From NCBI RefSeq assembly GCF_963667685.1, contig NZ_OY763930.1, positions 1,905,501 to 1,969,500 on the forward strand: 64,000 bases of DNA, given 5' to 3'. This document shows, one piece after another, positions 34,249 to 44,250 of this stretch. The first letter of the stretch is position 1. Each line of letters starts with the position of its first letter. Position numbers and translations under genes: made by a program. A model generated the notes under the pieces. The model saw only the letters and a list, made by a program, of their open reading frames with translations. It made no database searches and had not been told where the DNA came from. This stretch comes from Maridesulfovibrio sp. (lineage in GTDB: Bacteria; Desulfobacterota; Desulfovibrionia; Desulfovibrionales; Desulfovibrionaceae).

Positions 34249-37200
34249 ATGCCCCTTAATAAATATTTTTTAGTTGTTCTGCTGGTCCTTTTTGCGCAGT
34301 TTTCTTTTGCAGCGGAACAGGACCCGAAGCCATTGACCATTACTTACTGTGAAGACTGCCAGCCCTTTGAGTTCCGCAACAGGGATGGAAATGCAGATGG
34401 ACTCATAATGGATTACTGGAAGTTATGGTCGGAAAAGACCGGGGTGAAAATAAATTATAAACCGGGCATATGGAAAGAGACCCTGCGTATGGTTCGCGAG
34501 GGTGAAGTCGATGCGCATGCCGGACTGTTCTTCAGTAAAGAGCGTGATAATTATCTTCAATTCGGTTCGACGCTGGGGCGCGGGGATACTGATGTTTTTT
34601 ACCACAAGGCCCTGCCCCTGGAGGACAGTGGTGATATTTCAGCTTATCGGATCGGGGTCCTTGCCGGAGACATTGCAGGTGATTTGCTGCGTATAAAACA
34701 TCCGGATGCTATTCTTGTGGAGTATCCCGATTATGCTGCCCTGATGGCTGATCTTGAAAACGGAAAGTTACAGGTGTTTGTTGCCGAGACCCTTGTGGGG
34801 CTTTCGTACCTGCGGCAACACGGTCTGATTTCAAAATTCAAGTATAAGGCAGGGCAGCCTCTTTACCGTAACGATTGGAAAGTCGCTGTGCCGGAAGGGC
34901 ATGATCATACTCTGGCGGTCATTGATAAAGGCATGAAGCTGGTCAGTGCTGAGGAGAGACGCAACATAAACCGGAAATGGGTGGCTGCATCCAAGGGGCG
35001 CGATCCGGACAGCCTTAGCATTGCTGTTGATCGGGATTATCCGCCTTTCTCCCTGCTGAATCCGGCAGGTGAGCCAATCGGTATGCTGGTTGATTTATGG
35101 AAAGCGTGGAGCGAGTATACCGGAATTTCGGTGGATTTTATTCCAGATAGTTGGACCGGAAGCATGGAGGCTGTTCTCAACGGAAATGCTGATATTCACT
35201 CCGGGCTGTTCCGTTCAAAGGAACGGGACGAATTTTTCAAATTTTCACGACCGTTATTCAGAGTTGATACGGGGCTGTTTTACCGTGCGGACCGTATTTC
35301 CCCCGGTAGTCTGGAAGAAATGGACGGTAAAAAGGTAGCTGTGTTGGAAGGGTCCTTTCAGCATAATTATCTGAAAAAGAATTTTCCAAGGATAACGGCT
35401 GTTCCTTTCCCGAACGGCGAGTCCATGATACTGGCGGTGCTCAAAGACAGAGTTGACGCATTGCTGCATGAGGTCCTACCGGTTGCGGCTGAGCTGGAAG
35501 GCTGGCAGATGAAAGGGGCTTTGCTGAAAGTTAGGGATAATATTCTATCAAATAATATCAGGGCCGGGTTTCTCACAAGCAGGCCGGAATTGCAGCAGAA
35601 AATTGATTCAGGGTTTAAGAGTATTCCTTATGATGTCTATGCTGATATTGAGCAGCGTTGGATTTCGGATCCGAAAGAACGTTATTACTCGTCCGACAGC
35701 AAAGCATCCAGGCTGACTGTTGAAGACCTGAGTTGGCTTGACGCACATCCGAAAATAACCGTTGCAATCATGAATGCCTGGCCGCCGCTGGATTTTGTAA
35801 ATGAACGCGGCGGACCTGAAGGGCTGGGCGTAGATTACATCAGTCTGCTCAATAAGAGACTGGGTGGCCGGTTGGAAATAGTTCCCGGTCCGTTCAAGGA
35901 GAACCTTGAGGCAGTTAAGGAAAAACGCATTGACGCCCTGATGGATGTCTCCCCGAAAAAAGACCGTGAATCGTACCTTGAATTTACAGACCCGTACATA
36001 GTCATCCCGCATGTGATAGTCGGGCGTACTGATGCTCCTGAATTCAAGGATGAGAAGGATCTTTCCGATAAGTCCATCGCTCTGGAACGCGGATTCTTCA
36101 ATGTAAAGTATTTCAGGGAAAATTACCCCCGTGCTCGGGTTAAAGTATATCCTGATACCCTTGCGGCCTTGGAAGCTGTCTCACTTGGCGAGGCTGACGC
36201 TTATGTCGGGAACCGTGCGGTAGCGATACACCTCATTGAACGCAATCTGCTTACCAATCTGGAAGTTCATGGTAAAACAAAGAATAAAGGTTCTGTGTTA
36301 GCCATCGGTGTACGCAAGGACTGGGTGGAGCTGGCAGGTATTTTGGACCGGGCTTTAAAGTCAATCAGCAGCAAGGAAGAACACGAGATTCTTAAAAAAT
36401 GGACTGGGGAAGAAAATCAGCGCAAGGTTAGGCTTAGCCGTGATGAACAGCTCTGGCTGCGGAGAAGTCCTGTTGTTCATTTCAGCGTTGATCCGGATTG
36501 GCTTCCATTGGAACGTATTGTTCCCGGCTCACGGCATTATGAGGGTATTTCCGCTGATCTCTTGCATCTTGTGGCCGAACGGACAGGGCTTTACCTTGAA
36601 CTTGCGCCTACGGATAGCTGGGGAGAATCAGTTGCAGCAGTGAAAGACGGTAGGACCGACATGTTGGCCGCTGCAAGTGAAACAGAAGAACGCAGGCAGT
36701 TCCTCAACTTTTCAAATCCCTACATCAGGCTTTCAGAGATTGTGGTTGTAAGGCAGGAAATGCCTTTTATTTCGAGTCTTGATGATCTGGCAGGGATGAA
36801 GATCGGAGTAAGTGAGGGTAATGCAGCCCACAAATATCTGGAAGAGAACTATCCTGATTTGAAGTTGATTCCTGTTTCCGGAGCCTTGAACGGGCTGAAG
36901 ATGGTTGAAGAAGGTAAGACTGACGGATACGTGGGCACGCTTGAGGTTCTCGGATATCTGATCAACCAGAATAGTCTTTATAATCTAAAAGTGGCCCTGC
37001 AACTGCCTATTACCCGGCAGCTGCGTTTTGCTGTGCGCAAACAGATGTCGCCATACCTGATTTCTATCCTGAACAAAGGAATTGATTCTATCACCGAAAG
37101 GGAATCTGAGGCCGTCATCCGCAAGTGGATCAGCCTGCGGGTTGATGGCGGTGTTGATCTTTGGGTGGTGGCCCGGATTATACTTGTTGTCGGAGGTGTT

Positions 37201-39582
37201 GTCGGAGTTATCTTTTTTGTTGTCGTCCGCGCCAACAGGCGTCTTGCAGGGGAAGTGCAGATGCGTAAAAAGGCGGAACTGGAGATGCTTAAGGCACGGG
37301 ATAAGGCCGAAGAGGCCACGAGGGCCAAGAGTGATTTCCTGGCCCGTATGAGTCACGAGATCAGAACTCCCATGAACGCCATCATCGGCATGAGCCATCT
37401 TGTGCTGCAAACTGAGCTAACCGCAAAACAGCATGATTACTTGAGCAAAATAAGGGCAGGAGCCAATAATCTGCTTGGTATTATCAATGATATTCTTGAT
37501 TTTTCAAAGATTGAGGCCGGAAGGATGGATATGGAAAATGTCCCGTTCCGCCTTGATGAAATTATGGATAACCTTGCAAATATTGTGGCAATCAAGGCTG
37601 AAGAAAAAGGACTGGAAGTCCTTTTCCATGTTGCATCAGATGTCCCCAACCATCTGGTCGGCGATCCTCTTCGTCTGGGGCAGGTGCTGATAAATCTGAC
37701 CAATAACGCCACAAAGTTTACCGAAGAAGGGGACATTGTCATCTCTGTTGAAAAGCAGGAAGAGTCGGAAGAAAGCGTGATCCTTGCTTTTTCTGTCATT
37801 GATTCAGGCATAGGCATGACCGAGGAGCAGATAAGTAAACTTTTCGAGTCTTTTTCACAGGCGGATGACTCCACGACACGTAAATATGGCGGAACCGGGC
37901 TGGGTCTGGTTATCTGTAAACGTATTGTGGAAATGATGGATGGAACTATCTGGGTGGAAAGCAAACCGGAACATGGCTCAACGTTCGCGTTTACTGTTGT
38001 GCTGGGCAAAGGTGAAAGAATTGAGGCCAGCTACCTTCCTGCCGCTGATCTGCGTGGGCTGCATGCTTTGGTGGTGGATGACAATCCAACGGCACAGGCG
38101 ATTTTAGCAGAAGCCTTGGAAAGTATGAGTTTTAAAGTCGATTCTGCCTCATCTGGACTGGAAGGACTGGAATTTATTGAACGGGCTTACAGGGAAGATA
38201 CGCCCTATGAACTTGTTCTGCTGGACTGGAAGATGCCCGGTATAGACGGCATAGAGACTGCCCGCAGGATAGAGAAACTGGGCGGGAAAAATTTACCGAA
38301 AATTTTAATGGTCACCGCTTATGGCCGTGAAGAGATCATGGAGAAGGCTCAGGAAGCCGGGTTGGATGCCTTTTTGATTAAACCTGTGAACCAGTCGGTT
38401 CTTTTCGATACGATTATGGATGTCTTCGGTCATGATGTGGAACGTAAAGCGAAACGCCATTTTCAGTCTTCCAGGGACCCTGAAGGACTTGTTAATATTC
38501 GAAATGCAAAAATACTTTTGGCTGAAGACAATGAGATAAATCAGCAGATTGCCGTGGAGCTTCTTGAGAAAGCAGGAATGCTGGTGGATCTGGCCTGCAA
38601 TGGTCTAGAAGCTGTGCGCAATGCTTTGGATAATAAATACGATCTAATTCTCATGGACATCCAGATGCCTGAGCTTGATGGGCTTTCCGCTGCTTCCGAA
38701 ATTAGGGCGCAAGGAAAAAATGCTGAAGAGCTTCCTATCGTCGCCATGACCGCCCATGCCATGACCGGGGATCGTGAAAAGAGCCTTGAATCCGGCATGA
38801 ATGATCACATAACCAAGCCAATTGACCCGAATCTGCTGATGGAGATGCTCGTTAAGTGGATTAAACCCGGCCAAAGGGATTTGCCCGATGGATACACCTC
38901 AGTCACAGAGTTGACCGAGCGTGTACTTGCGGACAGCAGTCTGCCGCTTGAAGGGCTGCCGGGAGTCAATGTGAACTCTGGCTTGGTCAAGGTCTCTGGT
39001 AACCGAGAATTGTACAGGAAGCTGCTGAAGCAGTTCCGTGCCAGGTATCTTGGTGCCACTGAAGATATTCGCAGACAGCTTGGTGCAGAAGATCGGGAAA
39101 AAGCGACCCGAACAGCCCACACGCTGAAAGGGGTATCCGCGAACCTCGGTGCGGATGATTTATCCCATGCCGCAGGCGAAGTTGAGCGTGCGTTGCGGGC
39201 CGGTAAAAAATCCATTGATGCTCTACTGCAGGAAATGTCCTATCAGATGGTCATTGTCGAGAAAAGCTTGGATAAACTTTTGCTATCAACGGATAATGAT
39301 GATCTAAATAATGAGAATGCAGAGCTGAAAGTTGATGCCGAAAGAAATGGTGGACCTGATCTGGAAGAGCTGAAGGCCCAGCTGGAGAAATTTATAGTTT
39401 TAGTTGATGAAAATGTTGCCCAGGCTATGGACTTGGCAGCAGTAATTGGCGAAATGCTTTCTGGAACTGATATGGCAGGATCGGCTGTTAAAATCATTCA
39501 GGCTATGGATGATTTTGAGACAGATGATGCCCGTGATGAAGCACGGGCACTTCTAGAATCGCTTGCGGGGGAGCATGGGTAG
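34249..39582 (+). CDS. Giant hybrid sensor histidine kinase with four periplasmic solute-binding domains
   Basis: This 1777-residue EvgS/BvgS-type kinase has a signal peptide (residues 1-22). Four tandem family-3 solute-binding domains follow, beginning at about residues 25, 254, 501 and 741 (signatures DCQPFEF, DRDYPPF, NAWPPLDF, DPDWLPL). Then come one membrane helix (about 970-995), HisKA with His1036 (MSHEIRTPMN), an HATPase domain (GGTGLGLVICKRI), two receivers (Asp1326 in LLDWKMPG and Asp1470 in LMDIQMPE) and a C-terminal HPt with His1624 (AHTLKG). EvgS and BvgS have two solute domains. The ATG at 34249 follows GGTAGGA; upstream in-frame starts are less likely. It is followed 3 bp later by an HD-GYP response regulator. 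Confidence 0.93.
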   Translation: MPLNKYFLVVLLVLFAQFSFAAEQDPKPLTITYCEDCQPFEFRNRDGNADGLIMDYWKLWSEKTGVKINYKPGIWKETLRMVREGEVDAHAGLFFSKERDNYLQFGSTLGRGDTDVFYHKALPLEDSGDISAYRIGVLAGDIAGDLLRIKHPDAILVEYPDYAALMADLENGKLQVFVAETLVGLSYLRQHGLISKFKYKAGQPLYRNDWKVAVPEGHDHTLAVIDKGMKLVSAEERRNINRKWVAASKGRDPDSLSIAVDRDYPPFSLLNPAGEPIGMLVDLWKAWSEYTGISVDFIPDSWTGSMEAVLNGNADIHSGLFRSKERDEFFKFSRPLFRVDTGLFYRADRISPGSLEEMDGKKVAVLEGSFQHNYLKKNFPRITAVPFPNGESMILAVLKDRVDALLHEVLPVAAELEGWQMKGALLKVRDNILSNNIRAGFLTSRPELQQKIDSGFKSIPYDVYADIEQRWISDPKERYYSSDSKASRLTVEDLSWLDAHPKITVAIMNAWPPLDFVNERGGPEGLGVDYISLLNKRLGGRLEIVPGPFKENLEAVKEKRIDALMDVSPKKDRESYLEFTDPYIVIPHVIVGRTDAPEFKDEKDLSDKSIALERGFFNVKYFRENYPRARVKVYPDTLAALEAVSLGEADAYVGNRAVAIHLIERNLLTNLEVHGKTKNKGSVLAIGVRKDWVELAGILDRALKSISSKEEHEILKKWTGEENQRKVRLSRDEQLWLRRSPVVHFSVDPDWLPLERIVPGSRHYEGISADLLHLVAERTGLYLELAPTDSWGESVAAVKDGRTDMLAAASETEERRQFLNFSNPYIRLSEIVVVRQEMPFISSLDDLAGMKIGVSEGNAAHKYLEENYPDLKLIPVSGALNGLKMVEEGKTDGYVGTLEVLGYLINQNSLYNLKVALQLPITRQLRFAVRKQMSPYLISILNKGIDSITERESEAVIRKWISLRVDGGVDLWVVARIILVVGGVVGVIFFVVVRANRRLAGEVQMRKKAELEMLKARDKAEEATRAKSDFLARMSHEIRTPMNAIIGMSHLVLQTELTAKQHDYLSKIRAGANNLLGIINDILDFSKIEAGRMDMENVPFRLDEIMDNLANIVAIKAEEKGLEVLFHVASDVPNHLVGDPLRLGQVLINLTNNATKFTEEGDIVISVEKQEESEESVILAFSVIDSGIGMTEEQISKLFESFSQADDSTTRKYGGTGLGLVICKRIVEMMDGTIWVESKPEHGSTFAFTVVLGKGERIEASYLPAADLRGLHALVVDDNPTAQAILAEALESMSFKVDSASSGLEGLEFIERAYREDTPYELVLLDWKMPGIDGIETARRIEKLGGKNLPKILMVTAYGREEIMEKAQEAGLDAFLIKPVNQSVLFDTIMDVFGHDVERKAKRHFQSSRDPEGLVNIRNAKILLAEDNEINQQIAVELLEKAGMLVDLACNGLEAVRNALDNKYDLILMDIQMPELDGLSAASEIRAQGKNAEELPIVAMTAHAMTGDREKSLESGMNDHITKPIDPNLLMEMLVKWIKPGQRDLPDGYTSVTELTERVLADSSLPLEGLPGVNVNSGLVKVSGNRELYRKLLKQFRARYLGATEDIRRQLGAEDREKATRTAHTLKGVSANLGADDLSHAAGEVERALRAGKKSIDALLQEMSYQMVIVEKSLDKLLLSTDNDDLNNENAELKVDAERNGGPDLEELKAQLEKFIVLVDENVAQAMDLAAVIGEMLSGTDMAGSAVKIIQAMDDFETDDARDEARALLESLAGEHG

Positions 39583-39585
39583 GTT

Positions 39586-40665
39586 ATGAAACAAGTCTTG
39601 ATTGTTGATGACACCGTGGAAAATTTACAGATCCTCATGGAGGCACTTAAAGGCGACTATGCCGTAGTGACAGCCAAAACAGGGGAGAAAGCCCTGGAAC
39701 TTGCTGTGAATAAGCCGCAGCCCGACATCATCCTGTTGGATATCATGATGCCGGGGATGAACGGTTATGAAGTCTGCGAGAAACTTAAAGACGATATCCG
39801 TACCAGAGATATTCCGATCATTTTTATCACCGTGCTTATGGAAGAAGCGGATGAGGCTAAAGGATTGGCACTTGGGGCCGTGGATTACATAGTTAAGCCG
39901 TTTTGTCCGGCGCTGGTAAAAGCAAGGGTTAAAAATCAGCTGGATCTTAAGGAACATAATGATAACCTTGAAAGACTGGTTAAAGAGCGCACCAAGGAGC
40001 TGGCACTGGTCAAAAAGGTCACTATCGAGTGTCTGGCTACTCTGGCTGAATGGCGTGACCCGGAGACCGGGGGACACATCGCCCGGACACAGAATTACGT
40101 TAAGGTGCTTGCCGAATATGCGGTTCAAAGAGACTGCTTTGCTGCTAAACTGAACGAAGAACTCATTGAAATATTGTATCTGTCAGCACCCCTGCATGAT
40201 ATCGGCAAGATTGGTGTTGCTGACGCTATTCTCCTCAAACCGGGCAGGCTTACGGATGAAGAATTTTTCGAGATGAAAAAACATTCTCAATATGGTTGCG
40301 ATGCTCTGGCCGTGGCGGAAAAAAACCTTGGTGGGAACTCGTTTCTGCATCATGCCCGGGAAATAGCCCTTAACCATCATGAGAAGTGGGATGGCAGTGG
40401 ATATCCCCGTGGAATTTCTGGGGAGAATATTCCCCTGTCGGCCCGGATAATGGCCATTGCAGATGTTTATGATGCCCTTATTTCCAAAAGGGTTTATAAG
40501 GCCCCGTTTCCGCACAGTAAGGCTGTCAGGATAATTTCTGAGGGGCGCGGGTCTCATTTTGATCCACGCCTGGTCGACATCTTTCTGGAGATTGAGGAGG
40601 AGTTCAGGCAGATCGCCCTCAAGTTTGCTGATTTTGATGAAGAAAGGGAAACTCTCCGACAGTAA
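39586..40665 (+). CDS. Response regulator with HD-GYP phosphodiesterase domain
   Basis: This 359-residue protein has a receiver domain at 1-120 (VDDTVENLQ, phospho-Asp in IILLDIMMPG), a coiled-coil linker and an HD-GYP domain (PLHDIGKIGV and HHEKWDGSGYPRG intact). It should hydrolyse cyclic-di-GMP when phosphorylated. It starts 3 bp after the giant kinase, which is its probable phosphodonor, and is followed 9 bp later by another kinase, so the three are likely cotranscribed. Confidence 0.93.
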   Translation: MKQVLIVDDTVENLQILMEALKGDYAVVTAKTGEKALELAVNKPQPDIILLDIMMPGMNGYEVCEKLKDDIRTRDIPIIFITVLMEEADEAKGLALGAVDYIVKPFCPALVKARVKNQLDLKEHNDNLERLVKERTKELALVKKVTIECLATLAEWRDPETGGHIARTQNYVKVLAEYAVQRDCFAAKLNEELIEILYLSAPLHDIGKIGVADAILLKPGRLTDEEFFEMKKHSQYGCDALAVAEKNLGGNSFLHHAREIALNHHEKWDGSGYPRGISGENIPLSARIMAIADVYDALISKRVYKAPFPHSKAVRIISEGRGSHFDPRLVDIFLEIEEEFRQIALKFADFDEERETLRQ

Positions 40666-40674
40666 GGATGATTT

Positions 40675-41730
40675 ATGGACGATAAACCTACAGTTCTTGC
40701 TGTTGATGATGCCCCTGAAAATCTTCATGTGCTTATGGAGTTGCTTAAAGAAGAGTATGTTCTTCTTGTTGCCAAGGACGGGGAAAAAGCATTGCAGCTG
40801 GCCCGGAACCGGGAACCGGATATTATCCTGCTGGATGTGATGATGCCGGGTATGGATGGGTATGAAGTCCTTCGGGAGTTGAAGTCCGGCGACGTTACCA
40901 AGGATATCCCGGTAATATTTGTCACATCACTTGATGAAGCCGGTGACGAGACCAAAGGGCTTGCCCTAGGAGCCATTGATTATATCACCAAGCCGTTCAA
41001 TCCGGACATTGTTAAAGCCAGGGTCAGAAACCATTTGTCGCTGAGGGAAGCTGTCCGTATCCGTGAAGATGTGGAGCGCATAATGCGCCACGATCTCAAG
41101 TCTCCTTTGACAACAGTAATAAGTCTGCCGCAGCTGATACGCATGTCCGGGGATTATGATGATCATGTAATCTCCATGCTCGGAAGGATTGAGGATGCCG
41201 GCTATACGTTGCTTTCCATGATAAATATGTCTACAGCTTTATTTAAAATGGAGCGTGGAATTTATCATTTTGTTCCGGAAAAAATGGATTTGGCCGCCGT
41301 GGTCCGTAAGGTCTTTGTTGGACTTGAAGACACTGCCCGGATGCGGGGCATCGGGCTTGTCCTTGAGATCGAAGGCGAAGTAGCTCCCGCGGATCAGGAG
41401 TTTTTTCTGATCGGGGAGGATTTGCTTTGCTATTCCATGCTGGCTAATCTTGTGGGAAATTCTGTGGATGCCTGTCCCAAAGGGGAAGCAGTAAAGGTTT
41501 GTTTGCAAAGGAAGGTTGATTCCGTGTACATTTCCGTTCGCAATCCCGGAGAGATTCCTGACGAGATTAAATCTTCTTTTTTTGCCAAATACGCCACCGC
41601 AGGAAAAGACCGTGGAACAGGCTTGGGCACATATTCCGCAAAACTGATTGCCGAGGCCCATCATGGTGAAATCTCGATGATAAACATAGATGGCGAAGTT
41701 TTGGTAAACATTTCGATTCCGCAACCTTAA
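40675..41730 (+). CDS. Receiver-histidine kinase protein
   Basis: This 351-residue cytoplasmic protein has an N-terminal receiver (ILLDVMMPGMDG), then a compact kinase: a HisKA-like box RIMRHDLKSPLTTVI and an HATPase domain with ANLVGNSVDA (N box) and GTGLGTYSAKLIAE (G box). The RHDLKSPL phospho-acceptor motif is shared with the kinase at 44251. The receiver-first architecture suggests it acts in the middle of a relay, receiving phosphate and passing it on. Confidence 0.9.
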   Translation: MDDKPTVLAVDDAPENLHVLMELLKEEYVLLVAKDGEKALQLARNREPDIILLDVMMPGMDGYEVLRELKSGDVTKDIPVIFVTSLDEAGDETKGLALGAIDYITKPFNPDIVKARVRNHLSLREAVRIREDVERIMRHDLKSPLTTVISLPQLIRMSGDYDDHVISMLGRIEDAGYTLLSMINMSTALFKMERGIYHFVPEKMDLAAVVRKVFVGLEDTARMRGIGLVLEIEGEVAPADQEFFLIGEDLLCYSMLANLVGNSVDACPKGEAVKVCLQRKVDSVYISVRNPGEIPDEIKSSFFAKYATAGKDRGTGLGTYSAKLIAEAHHGEISMINIDGEVLVNISIPQP

Positions 41731-41742
41731 GCGGATACTCTG

Positions 41743-42135
41743 CTATGGAAAAACTTCGTTGATCTTTCTCTGCAATGTTATGGGGGTGAAAGGTTTTACA
41801 ATATAACTGGTTACTCCGGCGGAAACAGCTTCAATGACTTGCTGCTGTTCTGCTTCGGCTGTGATCATGATTACCGGCAGTTTTTCATACTCCTGTGCGG
41901 ACCGGATTCGGCGCAGAAAGGACAGTCCGGTCATTTTAGGCATATTCCAGTCTAGAAGGATCAGGTCTGTTGCCTTATTCTCCTGCAGTTTTTCAAGAGC
42001 CATGAATCCGTCTTCAGCATAGTGTATATTGAAGTAGCCCAACATGCGCATTATGTCTGCAATTGTGCGTCTCATTGACGGATGGTCATCAACTATCAGT
42101 ATGTTTGCGCTTGCGTGCAGCATGCAAGTCTCCAT
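41743..42135 (-). CDS. Single-domain response regulator (CheY-like)
   Basis: This 130-residue receiver-only protein has acidic pocket VDDHPSMRRT, phospho-Asp in LILLDWNMPKMTGL and the conserved Lys in YIVKPFTPITL. No output domain. Minus strand in an otherwise plus-strand signalling block, convergent with the kinase at 40675 (12 bp gap), so it may shuttle phosphoryl groups in trans. Confidence 0.9.
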   Translation of the reverse strand: METCMLHASANILIVDDHPSMRRTIADIMRMLGYFNIHYAEDGFMALEKLQENKATDLILLDWNMPKMTGLSFLRRIRSAQEYEKLPVIMITAEAEQQQVIEAVSAGVTSYIVKPFTPITLQRKINEVFP

Positions 42136-42234
42136 AAAGAGTAGAGTCTTCCATCTACAAGTACCTTTTTTCGTTCTTTAGAGCAATGTGTTACATAATT
42201 AGATAATAAAACTTTAAAAATATCGGTCATAACT

Positions 42235-42897
42235 ATGGAATGTTCACTTGATTTTTCTGCTGTTATTTTTGATTTGGATGGAACGTTATTAGACACCTTG
42301 GGAGAGATCGCAGCTGCGGGAAACTCCGCTCTGGAGCGCATGGGGTTTGAAACCCATCCTGTGGATGCTTATCGTTCATTTGTCGGGTCCGGAGCTAAAA
42401 AGCTGGCATGGCGTGTTCTGCCTGCAGGGCAGCAGAATCAGGAAGTTTATGACCTTTTTGTTCCTATTCTGCTGGAAGAATTTGACAGCAGGTTGAATAC
42501 CATAGCCAAACCATATGCCGGGATACCTGAAGTGCTGGCTGATTTTTCCGCAGCCGGCAAGAAAATGGCTGTTCTGTCCAACAAGCCCCATGAGTTTACA
42601 GTTGCGGCGGTAAACAAATTTTTGCCTGATGTTGATTTTTTTGAAGTTTGTGGGGGCCGAAATGATGTGCCATTAAAACCGGAACCGGATGCCGCGCTCA
42701 AGCTGGCCGAAAGTATGGGGGTTGCTCCGCATCATACTTTGTTTGTTGGAGACTCCGATGTTGATATCAAAACCGGGATAAATGCGGGAATGATAGCCGT
42801 AGGTGCCGGCTGGGGATTTCGTGGGGAAGGCGAATTGGTTAAAGCCGGCGCCAACATCGTACTTGATACACCCGCAGATCTGGTCTCGCTGCTTTAA
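42235..42897 (+). CDS. gph: HAD-family phosphatase, phosphoglycolate phosphatase-like
   Basis: This 220-residue protein has HAD motif I DLDGTLLDT, motif II VLSNK, motif III with KPEPDAAL, and motif IV VGDSDVDIKTG. Best fits phosphoglycolate phosphatase (Gph), which clears 2-phosphoglycolate made in DNA repair; other HAD substrates are possible. Followed by a good terminator, so it is a separate unit amid signalling genes. Confidence 0.85.
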   Translation: MECSLDFSAVIFDLDGTLLDTLGEIAAAGNSALERMGFETHPVDAYRSFVGSGAKKLAWRVLPAGQQNQEVYDLFVPILLEEFDSRLNTIAKPYAGIPEVLADFSAAGKKMAVLSNKPHEFTVAAVNKFLPDVDFFEVCGGRNDVPLKPEPDAALKLAESMGVAPHHTLFVGDSDVDIKTGINAGMIAVGAGWGFRGEGELVKAGANIVLDTPADLVSLL

Positions 42898-42926
42898 GAA
42901 ATAATTTGAAGTCCGTCTTCAGTCAG

Positions 42927-42957
42927 TCCGCAGCCTATGCTGCGGATTTTCTCTTTT
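42927..42957 (+). terminator. Rho-independent terminator after gph
   Basis: TCCGCAGC-CTAT-GCTGCGGA (42927-42946) followed by TTTTCTCTTTT, 30 bp after the stop. Confidence 0.9.
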
Positions 42958-43013
42958 GTCCGAGTGTATTGGTTTATTCACATTGATTTTATTGCTCTGT
43001 GTGAGGGTCGTTC

Positions 43014-44237
43014 ATGAAAGTCTTTGTAGGGGATATAAAAGTAGGAATGTGTCTGATTGAAGACGTTAAAGGAAGTACCGGCAGGTTTCTGCTTTCCGCC
43101 GGGTCTGTTATTAAAGAGCAGCATCTGCGCATATTCAATATCTGGGGAGTCAGCGAAGTTGAAGTCGAGTGCTGTAGCATGAATGATGATAAGGCGGACG
43201 CTGATTCTGAGTTGCTGGAGCTGGCCGGGGAACACGCCGGGAAAATTTTTTGCCAGGTGGATACGGAAGTTATCCCTATGCAGATATTGAAGGATGTCTG
43301 CACAAAGCACTATGCCGCTATATTGGCAGAGGGTCGACCTCTGCGTTCTTTGCCGGACTTCAGCAGCGCAAATTCTGAAATGCCTACAGCCCCTCTATAT
43401 ACTGATATTGAGTCTTTCATCTCCAGCGGTGTGCAGTTGAACTCTTTCCCTGATATTTATTATAAAATCATGGATGCGATCAATGACCCTGGCACTACAT
43501 CAGAAAATCTTGCTGATGTCATATCAAAGGATTCCGGTCTCAGTGCCAGGCTGCTCAGTCTGGTGAACAGTCCTCTTTACGGCCTTAGTCTTCCGGTTGA
43601 ATCCTTGAGCAGGGCGGTATCCATTATAGGAAGGACAGGGCTTTCACAGCTGGCTTTAAGCGTATCAGTGATGGATTCTTTTAAAGGTAAAGGAGAGAGC
43701 GTTCTTTTCATGGAAGATTTCTGGAAACACTCTTTGGCCTGCGCTGTTTTCTGCCGCATTCTTGCGTCTCAGGTTCCCAGTGCGTCTCAGGACAGGTGTT
43801 TTGTCGTCGGAATGCTGCATGATCTCGGGAGACTGATATTGATGCAGCATTATCCTGATGAAGTTTGCGATTCATTTTATATGAGTATGGCCCATGGAAT
43901 GACTATATGCGAAGCGGAGACCAGAATTTTTGGTTTTGACCACTGCGGATTGGCTGGAGCGCTTTTCGAGGAGTGGAATTTCCCGCCATCCTTGATTTCG
44001 GCTGTGGCCGGGCATCATGGGGACCTTCGTCGGGAATTTTCTATTGAATCGGCAGTCTGCGCTGTCGCAGAATCATTATCGGTTGCTCTGCAATACGGAT
44101 GTGACGGTTCCGGCCTGGTTAGCGATATTTATCCCGGTGCGTGGGATTCTCTGGGGCTTTCATGTGGGGCTCTTGCAACGACAGTGCTTAAAGCAAAGCG
44201 CCAGATAGCTGATATTCATATTATTTTCGGAGTCTAA
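43014..44237 (+). CDS. HDOD-domain signalling protein
   Basis: This 407-residue protein has an N-terminal segment common in HD-GYP/HDOD proteins (MKVFVGDIKVGMCLIEDV). An HDOD domain lies at about 140-350 (SFPDIYYKIMDAIND, VISKDSGLSARLLSLVNSPL, and VVGMLHDLGRLILM). HDOD domains resemble HD phosphohydrolases but usually lack catalytic activity and serve in signalling. GAGGG precedes the ATG. The next gene, a sensor kinase, begins almost immediately after, suggesting a functional pair. Confidence 0.88.
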   Translation: MKVFVGDIKVGMCLIEDVKGSTGRFLLSAGSVIKEQHLRIFNIWGVSEVEVECCSMNDDKADADSELLELAGEHAGKIFCQVDTEVIPMQILKDVCTKHYAAILAEGRPLRSLPDFSSANSEMPTAPLYTDIESFISSGVQLNSFPDIYYKIMDAINDPGTTSENLADVISKDSGLSARLLSLVNSPLYGLSLPVESLSRAVSIIGRTGLSQLALSVSVMDSFKGKGESVLFMEDFWKHSLACAVFCRILASQVPSASQDRCFVVGMLHDLGRLILMQHYPDEVCDSFYMSMAHGMTICEAETRIFGFDHCGLAGALFEEWNFPPSLISAVAGHHGDLRREFSIESAVCAVAESLSVALQYGCDGSGLVSDIYPGAWDSLGLSCGALATTVLKAKRQIADIHIIFGV

Positions 44238-44250
44238 ATTGGAAGATAAA

